Assembly (NCBI RefSeq): GCF_945952435.1
Contig: NZ_CAMFHZ010000005.1
Location: 62,001 to 126,000 of the forward strand
Source of the DNA: an uncultured Microbacterium sp.
GTDB taxonomy: Bacteria; Actinomycetota; Actinomycetes; Actinomycetales; Microbacteriaceae
Length of the DNA stretch: 64,000 nt
Reading direction: 5' to 3'
In this document: piece by piece, positions 18,702 to 27,680 of the stretch
Layout of the letters: each line of letters begins with the position of its first letter
Numbering within the stretch: the stretch's first letter is position 1
Made by a program: the position numbers and the translations under genes
The notes under the pieces: generated by a model
Database searches by the model: none
Seen by the model: the letters and a program-made list of their open reading frames with translations, nothing else
What the model was told of the DNA's origin: nothing

Positions 18702-18815
18702 CTTGACGAAGAGAATAGCGCTTCTTCCCTGATAAACCCGGGAAATCTTCGTTTCGCTCCACATTCCAGCGCACCACGCCGGATCGCGCACCCGCCCTCG
18801 CCGGCGGGAACACCC

Positions 18816-19205
18816 TCAGACGTCGAGCAGCAGCCGCACCGGCAGCTCCTGACCCTCCAGGATCGTCTGGGTCGCCCTTCCCGTGCGCCGATGCACGACG
18901 ATGGGCGCGCGCAGGTTCACCCTGACGCCCTCCGCCGTCGGGTTGACCACCACGAAGACCCTCGCCTCCTCCGGCACCTCTGCGGAGACCGTCGCGAGTG
19001 CCGCCGACAGCGTCGCGGCCGGATAGGGGTGCCCGATCGCCGCCGGATCCACGACGAACAGCCGCACGTCCGCGTCGACGGCCCGCAGCGCATGCAGGCC
19101 GCTGGCGCCGGGGATCGCGTCGAGCTCGAAGTCCGTGAAGGGATGCAGCCCGGGCGGCGGGGAGACGAACGCGACCGTGACCACGTCCGTGGACACCGTG
19201 CTCAT
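18816..19205 (-). CDS. fliW: Flagellar assembly factor FliW
   Basis: CsrA antagonist, 129 residues. FliW binds either flagellin or CsrA, so that free flagellin releases CsrA and shuts off flagellin translation. The family pattern is visible: FTDFELDAIPG near residue 23, VRLFVVDP in the middle, and the C-terminal NPTAEGVRVNLRAPIVVHRRTGRA block. The ATG overlaps the flgL stop by 4 nt. It is the last gene of flgN-flgK-flgL-fliW; its partner csrA is 3 kb upstream in the next operon. Confidence 0.88.
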   Translation of the reverse strand: MSTVSTDVVTVAFVSPPPGLHPFTDFELDAIPGASGLHALRAVDADVRLFVVDPAAIGHPYPAATLSAALATVSAEVPEEARVFVVVNPTAEGVRVNLRAPIVVHRRTGRATQTILEGQELPVRLLLDV

Positions 19206-20089
19206 CGCAGGAACTCCAGGAGATTGCTCTGCAGGCTCTTCGCCGTGACCTGCAGGGCCGACTGGTACACCAGCTCGGCGGACTGCAGCTTCACGAGCAC
19301 CTCGACACTGTCCACGTTCTCCACCGACGCCCTCCGCGCCTCGAGATCGGTCGACGACGCCAGGTTCTGCGAAGAGGCGCGCTCGAGCTGGGCCTGGCGG
19401 GCGCCGACGGCGCCCTGCGCCGAGACCATCGTCTTGAGTCGCGCGTCGATGTCGTCCAGCCGCGGACCGACCGCCGCGCCGCTGCGGAGCTGCGCGGCGA
19501 TGTCGCCGAGAAGGGCGAACACGCTGCCCGCGCCCTCGCCGTAGACCTGCGCACCGTCCACGTCGACACGGACCGAGGTGTCGTCGTCGACCCGGCGCTG
19601 CACGCCGTCGCCCGGGACGCCTCGGAACGCGAACGTCGTCGGATCGAACGCCTCCCCCTCGTCGCTCGTACCGGCGAAGATGTTGCGGCCGGCCATGGTC
19701 GTGTTGGCCTGGGAGAGGAGCTCCTTCGAGATGCCGTCGAGCTCGGCCGCGATCGACGCCCTGGCGGCGTCGTTCAGCGCTCCCGAGTTCGCGCCCTGCA
19801 CGATGAGGTCGCGGGCCCGGTTCAGCATCCCGACGCTCGACGCGAGCGCGCTGTCGGCGCTCGTGACCCAGGCGATCCCGTCGCCGATGTTGCGCGCGTA
19901 CTGTGCGACCCGCGACTGCTCGCCGTGCACACCGAGCGTCGTGGCCGCGGCCGCGGGATCCTCGCTCGGAACCCGGAACGCGCGCTGCGAGGTGGCCTGG
20001 TTCTGCAGGCGATCCCGATCCTGGAGATGGGACTGCAGGGTGCGCAGCGTCTGCTGCGTCAGCGTGCTGCTGGAGATGCGGCCGATCAT
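19202..20089 (-). CDS. flgL: Flagellar hook-filament junction protein FlgL (HAP3)
   Basis: Second junction protein between hook and filament, 295 residues, flagellin-like at both ends. The N terminus (MIGRISSSTLTQQTLRTLQ, with RLQNQATSQRAFRVPSEDP) and the C-terminal heptad region (VEVLVKLQSAELVYQSALQ ending NLLEFLR) form the paired coiled coil of axial proteins. GGAG lies 7 nt before the ATG. It follows flgK by 17 nt and overlaps fliW. Confidence 0.93.
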   Translation of the reverse strand: MIGRISSSTLTQQTLRTLQSHLQDRDRLQNQATSQRAFRVPSEDPAAAATTLGVHGEQSRVAQYARNIGDGIAWVTSADSALASSVGMLNRARDLIVQGANSGALNDAARASIAAELDGISKELLSQANTTMAGRNIFAGTSDEGEAFDPTTFAFRGVPGDGVQRRVDDDTSVRVDVDGAQVYGEGAGSVFALLGDIAAQLRSGAAVGPRLDDIDARLKTMVSAQGAVGARQAQLERASSQNLASSTDLEARRASVENVDSVEVLVKLQSAELVYQSALQVTAKSLQSNLLEFLR

Positions 20090-20106
20090 GGGGAGCTCCG
20101 GGACGG

Positions 20107-21510
20107 TCAGCGGCCGACGAGGCCGGTGCGGTTGATCAGGACGTCGAGCGCCTCGTCGACGGCCGTGAGTACGCGTGCCGCGGCCTGGTAGGCGGTCTGA
20201 TAGGTCAACAGGTTCACGGTCTCCTCGTCGCCGTCGACCGAGGCGCCGGACTGCTGCGCGGTGACGGCTGCGACGGCACCGCTGTCGGCGATCTCCGCAC
20301 GCTGGCGATCGCCCGCGACCGAGACGGCGAGGCCGGTCACGAAGGTGGACCACTGGGCGCTCGGACCCGTATCGGAGTGCGCGAGGGCGGCGATGCGATC
20401 CGCGATGGTCGTGTCCTTCGCCCCCGCACCGGGCGCGGCGACGGCGAGCTCCGCCAGCGTCTTCGGCACGACGTGGAGTCCGAGCGCCGCGGGTCCGGCG
20501 GCGTCCACGGCGAAGAAGTCCCCACCCGCGGCGCCCGTCGAGGTGACGCCGCTGCGATGCAGGGCGTTGACGGCCGTGGCGAGCGAGACGGCCGTGTCGT
20601 CGTAAGCCTTCGCGACCCGGGCGAGGGTTCCTCCGTCCTCCGCGGGCGCGAGCGTGCTGACGGTGCCGGCGAGCACGCCTCCCGCGGCCACGGCGACGCC
20701 CGGCCGATCCGCCCAGGCGACCGTGATGCGGCCGCCTTCCGCGACCCCGTGCGGGCCGTCGGCGACGAGTGCTCGGCTGCGGTCGCCCGAGACGAGGGCG
20801 TTGCCGTCGACACGGAGCGTGAGCGTTCCGTCGGCCTCGACGCGTCCGGTCGCGCCGACCGCGGTGGCGAGCTTCTCGGCGAGGGTGTTGCGCTGGTCGA
20901 TGAGCTCGTTCGCGTTGCGTCCGGACTGCAGCGCCTCGCGGATCCGTCCGTTCAGGTCGGCGACCTGAGCGGCCTCCGCGTTCACGTCGGAGACCTGGCG
21001 GTCCAGCTGGCCGCGCAGATCGCTCCACTGGCCCGCGATGCTCCGATACCCCTCGGCGATCTGACTCGCGACGACGTTCGCATTCGTGAGCACCGCCTCG
21101 GCGGCGGCCGGCGTCGGGGTGTTCGCGAGATCGGACCACCCCGCCCAGAAGCGGTTGAGGTTCGCGGCGAGACCGTCGGAGGTCGGCTCGGCCATCACCG
21201 CCTCCGCGTTGTCGGCGGCTTTCGCCCGCACGGCCCAGAACCCGCTCGTGGCGAGCGCGTCGCGGACGCGGGCGTCGAGGACGTCGTCGCCGAGGCGCGC
21301 GATTCCGGTCACGGCGACCCCGCCGCCGAACCCGGGGGCGAGGGTCCACAGGCCGGTCTGCGCGGTGGCGCCCACGGGCGTCTGGTCCACGCGCTGACGG
21401 GTGTATCCGGTGGTGTTCTGGTTCGCGATGTTCTGCCCGGTGACGGTCATCGCCGCGCGGGCGGCCGCGAGCCCCGACTCGGCGACGCGCAGTCCGGAGA
21501 AGGTCGACAC
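20107..21510 (-). CDS. flgK: Flagellar hook-associated protein FlgK (HAP1)
   Basis: First junction protein on the hook, 467 residues. The GTG start at 21510 gives VSTFSGLRVAESGLAAARAA, the flg_bb_rod-like start, followed by the hallmark NIANQNTTGYTRQRV. The C terminus (VNLLTYQTAYQAAARVLTAVDEALDVLINRTG) is the conserved axial helix. It starts 4 nt after the flgN stop, consistent with FlgN being its export chaperone. Confidence 0.93.
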   Translation of the reverse strand: MSTFSGLRVAESGLAAARAAMTVTGQNIANQNTTGYTRQRVDQTPVGATAQTGLWTLAPGFGGGVAVTGIARLGDDVLDARVRDALATSGFWAVRAKAADNAEAVMAEPTSDGLAANLNRFWAGWSDLANTPTPAAAEAVLTNANVVASQIAEGYRSIAGQWSDLRGQLDRQVSDVNAEAAQVADLNGRIREALQSGRNANELIDQRNTLAEKLATAVGATGRVEADGTLTLRVDGNALVSGDRSRALVADGPHGVAEGGRITVAWADRPGVAVAAGGVLAGTVSTLAPAEDGGTLARVAKAYDDTAVSLATAVNALHRSGVTSTGAAGGDFFAVDAAGPAALGLHVVPKTLAELAVAAPGAGAKDTTIADRIAALAHSDTGPSAQWSTFVTGLAVSVAGDRQRAEIADSGAVAAVTAQQSGASVDGDEETVNLLTYQTAYQAAARVLTAVDEALDVLINRTGLVGR

Positions 21511-21514
21511 GCCG

Positions 21515-21997
21515 TCACGCCCTCGTGTCGAGAAGGTGCGAGCCGCCGTCGCGGACCACTCCTCCGTGGGTGTCGTACGCCCCGGTGGGATCGCCGAGGC
21601 TCGCGATCGTCTCCTGTGTGACGCGCAGGGCCGTGCGCAGGCGTTGCTCATTGACCTTCTTCATCTCGGAGATCTCCTCGGCGAGGACGGTCATCGCATC
21701 GAGGTGCCCGGAGAGCACCTCGCGCCAGGCTTCGGTGGGCGCGGCGGCGATGAGCTCGCGCAGCGTGGTCGCCTCGGGCGCATGCCAGGCCTCTGCGACG
21801 GTCGCGACCAGCGCGTCGCGACGCATCGCGGCGTCGGGCATCGCCTGGACGACGCGCTCGATCTCGTTCGCGGCGTGCTTGACCCACCGGGTCCGACCCG
21901 TCGCGAGGAGTGTCTGCTGCACGTCCAGCTTGAAGAGCAGGAGTTCGAGCAGGTCTCGTTCTCGCAGCAGCTGCATGCTCAGCTCATGGGCGGGCAC
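21515..21997 (-). CDS. flgN: FlgN-like export chaperone
   Basis: A 160-residue, almost entirely helical cytoplasmic protein with the length and heptad character of FlgN, which binds FlgK and FlgL before export. It contains LLRERDLLELLLFKLDVQQTL near the N terminus and ISEMKKVNEQRL further on. Sequence conservation in the family is low, so the call leans on position directly before flgK and flgL. The GTG at 21997 has AGGTGA upstream. It is first in its operon, 68 nt after a flagellar promoter. Confidence 0.78.
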   Translation of the reverse strand: MPAHELSMQLLRERDLLELLLFKLDVQQTLLATGRTRWVKHAANEIERVVQAMPDAAMRRDALVATVAEAWHAPEATTLRELIAAAPTEAWREVLSGHLDAMTVLAEEISEMKKVNEQRLRTALRVTQETIASLGDPTGAYDTHGGVVRDGGSHLLDTRA

Positions 21998-22028
21998 GGT
22001 GCGTCACCTCGTCACGTCTCGGGCTATC

Positions 22029-22062
22029 GGGGGCTTCCGACGGGATCTCCCGTCACACCCCC
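22029..22062 (-). promoter_or_regulatory. Nested hairpin at the 5' end of the flgN mRNA
   Basis: An inner 7-bp stem, GACGGGA-GA-TCCCGTC as read on the minus strand (22054-22039), sits inside an outer GGGGG/CCCCC stem (22062-22058 with 22033-22029). The 3' internal loop exposes GGAAG. The outer stem begins about where transcription should start. Confidence 0.4.
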
Positions 22063-22064
22063 GA

Positions 22065-22092
22065 CTATCGCGACGCGCAGCGCCGCGGTAAC
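22065..22092 (-). promoter_or_regulatory. Flagellar sigma promoter 1 (flgN-flgK-flgL-fliW)
   Basis: Minus strand GTTACC (22092-22087), 16 nt, CGATAGTC. The -10 part matches the GCCGATAA class of FliA/WhiG promoters, and GTTACC takes the place of the usual TAAA. It is one of five copies in the cluster. Confidence 0.7.
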
Positions 22093-22144
22093 CCGGAGCG
22101 GACCGGTGAAGACACCGTAGGCAGGGGCCGCGGGCCCGCGCAAC

Positions 22145-22393
22145 TCAGTCGGCGGAGCCGAGCCGTCCGAACGCCTGGAGCAGCACGTCCTCCGCGGTGG
22201 CGTCCGCCGAGGCGCGGACGGCGCCCTTGTTCTCGGCGCCGACGGCGATCACGATCTCGGCGCGGTTGATCCGCCGGTCGCGCGGCGCGTCGATCCCGAT
22301 CCGCACGCCGCCCGCCGTCACACCCAGGATCGTGACCGTGATGTCGTCGCCGATCAGGATGCTTTCGTTCGTCCGCCGCGTGAGCACCAGCAT
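22145..22393 (-). CDS. csrA: Carbon storage regulator CsrA
   Basis: Dimeric mRNA-binding translational regulator, 82 residues (62-75 is common). It starts [25 protein letters not shown], and the RNA-contacting strand ends [16 protein letters not shown], retaining the key Arg after AP. The C-terminal 20 residues ([16 protein letters not shown]) form an extra helix. The ATG at 22393 follows GGAGGG and GGACGAC, themselves GGA motifs CsrA could bind. It lies between flhA and the flgN operon, and FliW is encoded in that operon, matching the FliW-CsrA-flagellin switch known from Bacillus and Campylobacter. Confidence 0.93.
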   Translation of the reverse strand: MLVLTRRTNESILIGDDITVTILGVTAGGVRIGIDAPRDRRINRAEIVIAVGAENKGAVRASADATAEDVLLQAFGRLGSAD

Positions 22394-22415
22394 GTCGTCC
22401 GCCCTCCATGGCAGC

Positions 22416-22440
22416 GGTGTCGCGCCCTCTGCGCGACACC
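22416..22440 (-). promoter_or_regulatory. 9-bp hairpin in the csrA leader
   Basis: GGTGTCGCG and CGCGACACC flank a 7-nt loop (CAGAGGG in the mRNA sense), 23 nt before the csrA start. It sits next to the GGA-containing ribosome-binding region, so it may take part in csrA autoregulation or act as a weak terminator of flhA. Confidence 0.4.
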
Positions 22441-22517
22441 GACGCGGCGCGGCGTGCGCGCGGCGTCGTCCCGCGATCAGCATAGCGCCGGACGGTTGGT
22501 AAACGAGCGGATCCGGC

Positions 22518-24584
22518 TCAGCCCGTGACCGCACCGAGCGCGGGCTGCCCGGGGCGGATCACGCCGACGACGTCGGTGGCGAACCCCCCGACAGCCGCCT
22601 CGTCGTAAGACAGCACGGGCAGTCCTGGGACCTGCGACACCACGAGGCGTCGCACCGCGGACCGGAGGGACGGGGCGCACACGAGCACCGGCTCCGGCCC
22701 CACCGGATCCAGTTCCTCGATCGTCCGGCGGACGGCCTCCAGCACGTGCATCGTGCTCTCCGGCGTGAGCACGATCTGGGGCTCCGACTCGACGATCCGC
22801 ATCCCTTCGAGCATCTGCTGCTCGAGCATCGGGTCGAACATCACCACGCGGAGCCGTCCGTCCTCGGCGAAGGGAGCCGCGATCGCCGGGCCGAGGGCGG
22901 CGCGTGCCGCCTCGACCAGTCCTGTGGTGTCGGTCGCGGTCCGCGCGCGCAGGGCCAGTGCCTCGTAGATGCGCCCCAGGTCGTTGATCGGCACCCGCTC
23001 CGCGAGCAGTCCCACGAGCACCCGGTGCACGCCCGCCAGCGGGAGCAGCGCCGGAGTCAGCTCCTCGACCGATGCCGGGCTCCCCTGCTTGAGGTGGTCG
23101 GTGAGCCGGCGCACGTCCTCGAGCGACAGCAGGCGATGAGCCTGGGCCTGCACCAGGTCGCTGAGATGGGTGATGATGACGCTCGCGCGGTCGATCACCG
23201 TCGCCCCGGCCATGTCGGCCGCATGCGACATCTCGGTGGGCACCCACTTGCCCTCCAGCCCGAAGACCGGATCCACGACCGCGCGCCCCGGCAGCGCGTC
23301 GAGCTCGGCGCCGATCGCGAGGACGTGACCCCGCGGCACCGTCCCCCGACCCGCTTCGACGCCGGCGATGAGGATCGCGTACGTCTCGGCGGGCAGTTCG
23401 ACGCTGTCCCGCGTGCGTACGGGCGGCATCACGAACCCGATGTCCATCGCGATCTTGCGACGCAGGGACTTGACCCGGCCGAGCAGATCCCCCGCGCCAC
23501 CCGAGGCCAGGTCGACGATGTCCGGGGACAGCGAGATCTCCAGGGCGTGCACCCTCATCCGCTCCATGAGCTCCTCCGGGCCGTCGCCCGACGCCTCCGC
23601 GGCCTCAAGCGCGCGAAGATCCGCCTGCTCCGCCTCGCTGCGTGTGCGGTTCGCCTTGACGCGGGAGGCCGTGAAGAGCAGCACGGCACCGATCGCGAGG
23701 AACGCCGGCAACGGCATGCCGGGGATGAAGCCCATCGCGATCGCCGCGAGGCCCGTGATGATGAGGGCGTTGCGGGACTGCATGAGCTGACGGCCCGCGG
23801 CCTGGCCGATCTCCGCCTCGGCGTTCTCCCTGGTGACGATCATGCCGGTCGACACCGCCATGAGCAGCGCAGGGATCTGGGTGACCAGGCCGTCGCCGAT
23901 CGTCAGCAGGCTGTACGTCGACAGCGCGGTGCCGATCTCCATCCCGTGCTGCACCATCCCGATGACGATGCCGCCGACGAAGTTGATCACCACGATGACG
24001 ATGCCGGCGATCGCGTCGCCCTTGACGAACTTGGACGCGCCGTCCATCGCGCCGTAGAAGTCGGCCTCGGCGGCGACGTCGGCCCGTCGGGCACGTGCCT
24101 CGACGTCGCTGATGAGGCCGGCGTTCAGATCGGCGTCGATCGCCATCTGCTTGCCGGGCATCGCGTCGAGCGTGAACCGCGCGCCGACCTCCGCGACGCG
24201 CTCCGCACCTTTGGTGACCACGACGAACTGGATCACGGTGAGGATCAGGAAGATCACCGCGCCGATCACGAGCGAGCCGCTCACCGTGATCTGACCGAAC
24301 GCCTGAATCACCTGTCCCGCGTGCGCCTCGCTGAGCACGAGCCGGGTCGAGGCGACGTTGAGACCGAGCCGGAACAGCGTCGCGACGAGCAGGAGGCTCG
24401 GGAACACCGAGAAATCGAGCGGCTTGCGCACGAACATCGACGTCAGCAGGATCAGCAGCGCGAACGAGATGTTCACGACGATCAGGACGTCCAGCAGCGG
24501 GGTGGGGATCGGCACGATGAGGAGCAGGATGATCCCCACGACCCCGACCGGCACCGCCGCCTTGGACAGCACGTTCCCGATCAT
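22518..24584 (-). CDS. flhA: Flagellar export gate protein FlhA
   Basis: Large subunit of the flagellar type III export gate, 688 residues. The N-terminal half has about eight membrane helices and the cytoplasmic FHIPEP signature region ([14 protein letters not shown] near 72, [22 protein letters not shown] near 137). The C-terminal half is the soluble nonamer-ring domain that docks chaperones. AGGAGAAGGG lies next to the ATG. It follows flhB by 40 nt and precedes csrA. Confidence 0.96.
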   Translation of the reverse strand: MIGNVLSKAAVPVGVVGIILLLIVPIPTPLLDVLIVVNISFALLILLTSMFVRKPLDFSVFPSLLLVATLFRLGLNVASTRLVLSEAHAGQVIQAFGQITVSGSLVIGAVIFLILTVIQFVVVTKGAERVAEVGARFTLDAMPGKQMAIDADLNAGLISDVEARARRADVAAEADFYGAMDGASKFVKGDAIAGIVIVVINFVGGIVIGMVQHGMEIGTALSTYSLLTIGDGLVTQIPALLMAVSTGMIVTRENAEAEIGQAAGRQLMQSRNALIITGLAAIAMGFIPGMPLPAFLAIGAVLLFTASRVKANRTRSEAEQADLRALEAAEASGDGPEELMERMRVHALEISLSPDIVDLASGGAGDLLGRVKSLRRKIAMDIGFVMPPVRTRDSVELPAETYAILIAGVEAGRGTVPRGHVLAIGAELDALPGRAVVDPVFGLEGKWVPTEMSHAADMAGATVIDRASVIITHLSDLVQAQAHRLLSLEDVRRLTDHLKQGSPASVEELTPALLPLAGVHRVLVGLLAERVPINDLGRIYEALALRARTATDTTGLVEAARAALGPAIAAPFAEDGRLRVVMFDPMLEQQMLEGMRIVESEPQIVLTPESTMHVLEAVRRTIEELDPVGPEPVLVCAPSLRSAVRRLVVSQVPGLPVLSYDEAAVGGFATDVVGVIRPGQPALGAVTG

Positions 24585-24624
24585 GCCCTTCTCCTCTCGT
24601 CGTCCCCGCGTCCGATCCGTCGCG

Positions 24625-25722
24625 TCACAGTCCCCGCCCCTTCGTCGCGCTCTCCGGCATCGTGTGGGTGCCGCGCGCCGACCCGCGCCGGTGCAGCTGG
24701 TCGACGAACGCGAGCACCTGGGCGACGGCGGTGTACAGCGTCTCGGGGATCTCCTGCCCGAGGTCGCACGCGGAGTGCAGCGCGCGGGCGAGCGGGACGT
24801 CGCGGACCAGCGGCACTCCGTGCTCCTCCGCCTTCTCGCGGATCTTCTGCGCCACGACGCCCGCCCCCTTCGCCACGACCCTCGGGGCCGAGGTGCCGCG
24901 GACGTAGCGCAGCGCCACCGCGACGTGCGTGGGATTCACCATCACCACGTCGCTCTCGCCGACGGCGGCGATCATGCGATTGCGGCTCATCGCGATCTGG
25001 CGGGAACGGCGCTGGGACCGCACGAGCGGATCGCCCTCGCTGGAACGGTGCTCGTCCTTCGCTTCCTTCTTGGTCATGTGCGTGTGCTTGCGGTTGCGGC
25101 GCATCACGACCCACACGTCGATCGCCGCCAGCACCAGCCCCACGACGACCGCGACCTGGAGCAGGGCGACGACCCCGCCGGTGGCCTGCCCGATCAGCCA
25201 GGTGACCCCGTGACCCCCGCTCGCGACGAGGACGGGGACCAGTCCGGAGACGACGATCCACAGCGCGACGCCGATCGCCGCGGTCTTGAGCAGGGCTTTC
25301 GCGCCCTCCCACAGGGCCTGCGCGCCGAACATCCGCTTGAACCCTGCCACCAGGTCGAACTGCTGTCCCCGGAACGCCATCCCGCGCAGGTGCACACCGC
25401 CCTGGGCCACGGCCGTGACGACCGTCGCGACGAGCACGGCGATCAGCAGGGGCAGCAGCACGCCGCCCGTCGCCGTCAACGCCGATCCCATCGCCTCGAG
25501 CGCGGCGGCCGGATCCGGATGCCGCGCGACCTGGATCACCTGCAGCACCTGGGCGGTGAGCACGGGGATCGCCGCGCCGATCGTGATCGGCATCATGACG
25601 GCCGCCGCGGCGATGCAGATCCACGCGGTGAAGTCCTGGCTCCGGCCGATCTGCCCCTTGCGGCGCGCCTCCTTGAGCCGCCTCTCCGTGGCCTTCTCGG
25701 TCTTCTCCCCCGCGTCGCTCAC
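24625..25722 (-). CDS. flhB: Flagellar export switch protein FlhB
   Basis: Membrane component of the export gate that switches substrate specificity from hook to filament after self-cleavage. Of 365 residues, four hydrophobic segments lie between about 35 and 205, and the autocleavage motif NPTH is at 263-266 (MVNPTHVAVALRY). The N terminus has the family EKTEKATERRLKEARRKGQ. The GTG start overlaps the fliR stop (GTGA). Confidence 0.96.
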   Translation of the reverse strand: MSDAGEKTEKATERRLKEARRKGQIGRSQDFTAWICIAAAAVMMPITIGAAIPVLTAQVLQVIQVARHPDPAAALEAMGSALTATGGVLLPLLIAVLVATVVTAVAQGGVHLRGMAFRGQQFDLVAGFKRMFGAQALWEGAKALLKTAAIGVALWIVVSGLVPVLVASGGHGVTWLIGQATGGVVALLQVAVVVGLVLAAIDVWVVMRRNRKHTHMTKKEAKDEHRSSEGDPLVRSQRRSRQIAMSRNRMIAAVGESDVVMVNPTHVAVALRYVRGTSAPRVVAKGAGVVAQKIREKAEEHGVPLVRDVPLARALHSACDLGQEIPETLYTAVAQVLAFVDQLHRRGSARGTHTMPESATKGRGL

Positions 25723-26480
25723 CGGACCACCCCCAGGAGCAGCTCGACGGCCGATCCCGTCAGCGCGGCCACCGCACCGGGCAGCGCGGCGTAGACGAAG
25801 GCCACGAGCAGGAGGGTCAGCCCGATCTTGATCGGGAAGCCCATCGCGAAGGCGTTCAACGCCGGCGCCACGCGGGTGACGAGGCCGAGGCCGGCATCGG
25901 CCAGGAACAGCACGATGAGAAGCGGACCGGCGATCTGCACCGCGCTGAGCATCATCTGCCCGATGGCGCCGACGAGCACCTCGGCGGGTCGGCGCAGATC
26001 GATGGCGCCGGTCACCCCGATCGCGTCGAAGGAACGGAACAGACCCCCGAGGACGAGCTGATAGCCGTCCGAAGCGAACAGCAGCACGATCGCGGTCATC
26101 TGGAACAGGCGCGTGAACTGCGCACCGTTGATCGCCATTCCCGGGTCGTACGCCTGGGCGAGCTGGAATCCGCCGAACGTGTCGACGAGGTGCCCCGCGC
26201 CCTGGATCGCGCTGAACACGACGAGGACGAGGAAGCCGAGCAGCGCCCCCGTCACGACCTGCCCCGCGAGGGAGAGCAGGAAGCCGCCCGTGTCCTGACG
26301 CACGTACCCGGCCGTCACCGCGGGGGCGACGGCGAGGGCCAGCCCCACCCCGAGCATGGCGCGGATCCGCATCGGGATCGACGCATGGCTGAAGGGCGGC
26401 GCGAGCACGAGGAACGCCGTGATGCGCACGCCGGCGAGCGACGTCGCCTCGAGCCACGCGAAATCGATCGGGATGTGCAT
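25719..26480 (-). CDS. fliR: Flagellar export gate protein FliR
   Basis: Polytopic export gate subunit, 253 residues with six or more hydrophobic segments. It carries family stretches such as GGFQLAQAYDPG near residue 115 and NAFAMGFPIKIGLTLLL near 205. ATGA overlap with fliQ upstream and GTGA overlap with flhB downstream tie the fliP-Q-R-flhB block together. Confidence 0.93.
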   Translation of the reverse strand: MHIPIDFAWLEATSLAGVRITAFLVLAPPFSHASIPMRIRAMLGVGLALAVAPAVTAGYVRQDTGGFLLSLAGQVVTGALLGFLVLVVFSAIQGAGHLVDTFGGFQLAQAYDPGMAINGAQFTRLFQMTAIVLLFASDGYQLVLGGLFRSFDAIGVTGAIDLRRPAEVLVGAIGQMMLSAVQIAGPLLIVLFLADAGLGLVTRVAPALNAFAMGFPIKIGLTLLLVAFVYAALPGAVAALTGSAVELLLGVVR

Positions 26481-26755
26481 CAGCCGCCGCTCAGCAGACC
26501 GGGGATGCGGGCGAACATCTCGTTCGTGAACGCGATCAGCTCGGCCATCATCCAGTGACCGCACACCAGGAGCGCGATGCCGACGGCGACGAGCTTCGGC
26601 ACGAAGGAGATCGTCATCTCCTGCACCTGGGTGATCGACTGCAGCAGGGAGATCGCGAAGCCCACCACGAGGGCCGTCAGCAGCAGCGGGGCGCAGAGTT
26701 TGGCCCCGAGCAGCAGGGCCGCCTGCCCGATGTCCATGACGGAGTCCGGGTTCAT
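26480..26755 (-). CDS. fliQ: Flagellar export gate protein FliQ
   Basis: Small gate subunit, 91 residues with two membrane hairpin helices (ALLLGAKLCAPLLLTALVVG and VPKLVAVGIALLVCGHWMM) joined by the conserved SITQVQEMTISF loop. Start and stop overlap fliP and fliR respectively. Confidence 0.95.
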   Translation of the reverse strand: MNPDSVMDIGQAALLLGAKLCAPLLLTALVVGFAISLLQSITQVQEMTISFVPKLVAVGIALLVCGHWMMAELIAFTNEMFARIPGLLSGG

Positions 26756-27582
26756 CCGCTGCCCCCGTACGACTGCACGAGCGCGGTGACGACCATGCCC
26801 CACCCGTCGACGAGCAGGAACAGCAGGATCTTGAAGGGCAGCGAGATCATCACGGGCGGCAGCATCATCATGCCCATCGACATGAGCGAACTGGCCACGA
26901 CCAGGTCGATCACGAGGAACGGCACGAACACGACCAGACCGATGAGGAACGCGGCGCGCAGCTCGCTCAGCATGAACGCCGGGATCAGCGTGTAGAGCGG
27001 CAGGTGTGAGGTGTCGGTGGGGTTCGGCATGTGCGCCGCCCGATGCATGAGAGCGATGTCCTCCTGCCGGGTATAGGCGAGCATCCAGTGCCGCAGCGGC
27101 TCCTGTGCGAGCTCGAACGCGCGGGCGAAGTCGATGTGCCCGGCGGAGAACGGAGCGACGGCGACCGTGTTGATGTCGGTGAGCACCGGCCACATGATGA
27201 ACAGCGTCAGGAAGAGGCTCAGCCCCGCGAGCACCTGATTAGGGGGGATCGAGGGCAGCGATAGGGCGTTGCGGGTGAGGGCGAGCACCACGAAGATCTT
27301 CGTGAAGCTCGACATCATGAGCAGTAGGGCGGGCGCCACCGAGAGCACCGTGATCCCGAGCAGCGTCATGATGCTGTCGGAGGGTTTGCCGTCGACCCCG
27401 GTGATGGAGATGCCGGGACCAGGGGCGGGACTGGGCGAGGGCGTCGCCGCGTGCGCCCCGGACGCGGCCAGCAGCACGAGCAGGACCGTCAGCCCGAGCG
27501 CCGCCGCCAGCAGCGCGACGAGCCTGGTGCCCGGGCGCGCGCTCGCGCGGAGCGGCGGGGCGGCAGGGGCGAGGGGCGGCAC
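26752..27582 (-). CDS. fliP: Flagellar export gate protein FliP
   Basis: Core pentameric subunit of the export gate, 276 residues. A signal peptide is visible at residues 20-46 (AALGLTVLLVLLAASGAHA, then ATPSPS), followed by the FliP body: LLMMSSFTKIFVVLALTRNAL, PPNQVLAGLSLFLTLFIM, and the C-terminal PFLVIDLVVASSLMSMGMMMLPP. The GTG start at 27582 ends a leader homologous to that of flgB. It is first in fliP-fliQ-fliR-flhB-flhA-csrA. Confidence 0.95.
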   Translation of the reverse strand: MPPLAPAAPPLRASARPGTRLVALLAAALGLTVLLVLLAASGAHAATPSPSPAPGPGISITGVDGKPSDSIMTLLGITVLSVAPALLLMMSSFTKIFVVLALTRNALSLPSIPPNQVLAGLSLFLTLFIMWPVLTDINTVAVAPFSAGHIDFARAFELAQEPLRHWMLAYTRQEDIALMHRAAHMPNPTDTSHLPLYTLIPAFMLSELRAAFLIGLVVFVPFLVIDLVVASSLMSMGMMMLPPVMISLPFKILLFLLVDGWGMVVTALVQSYGGSG

Positions 27583-27607
27583 GGCGGTACTCCGGACATC
27601 GATGAGT

Positions 27608-27643
27608 GGCCGATCCGTAGCCGGGGGTGAGCGATCCGTGCTC
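27608..27643 (-). promoter_or_regulatory. Twin GGA-loop hairpins in the fliP leader (candidate CsrA sites)
   Basis: Two 15-nt elements in the mRNA sense: GAGC-ACGGATC-GCTC (27643-27629) and GGCT-ACGGATC-GGCC (27622-27608, one U-G pair). Each gives a 4-bp stem and a 7-nt loop showing ACGGA, close to the known CsrA consensus loop. They are 6 nt apart. A third GGA (CCGGAGT) lies just before the GTG start. The flgB leader has the same arrangement. Confidence 0.5.
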
Positions 27644-27651
27644 GCGGCCGA

Positions 27652-27680
27652 CTATCGCGACAGCGGCGGCGTGCGGTAAC
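27652..27680 (-). promoter_or_regulatory. Flagellar sigma promoter 2 (fliP operon), inside the 3' end of fliO
   Basis: Minus strand GTTACC (27680-27675), 17 nt, CGATAGTC. The -10 overlaps the TAG stop codon of fliO, so fliP is separately transcribed while still receiving any read-through from the motAB-fliMNO unit. Confidence 0.7.

Noticed and set aside
18791..18808. CCCGCC-CTCGCC-GGCGGG hairpin after fliW as the flagellar operon terminator
   Set aside because: Only 6 bp, no U-tract, and such GC palindromes arise readily in this composition; too weak to call.
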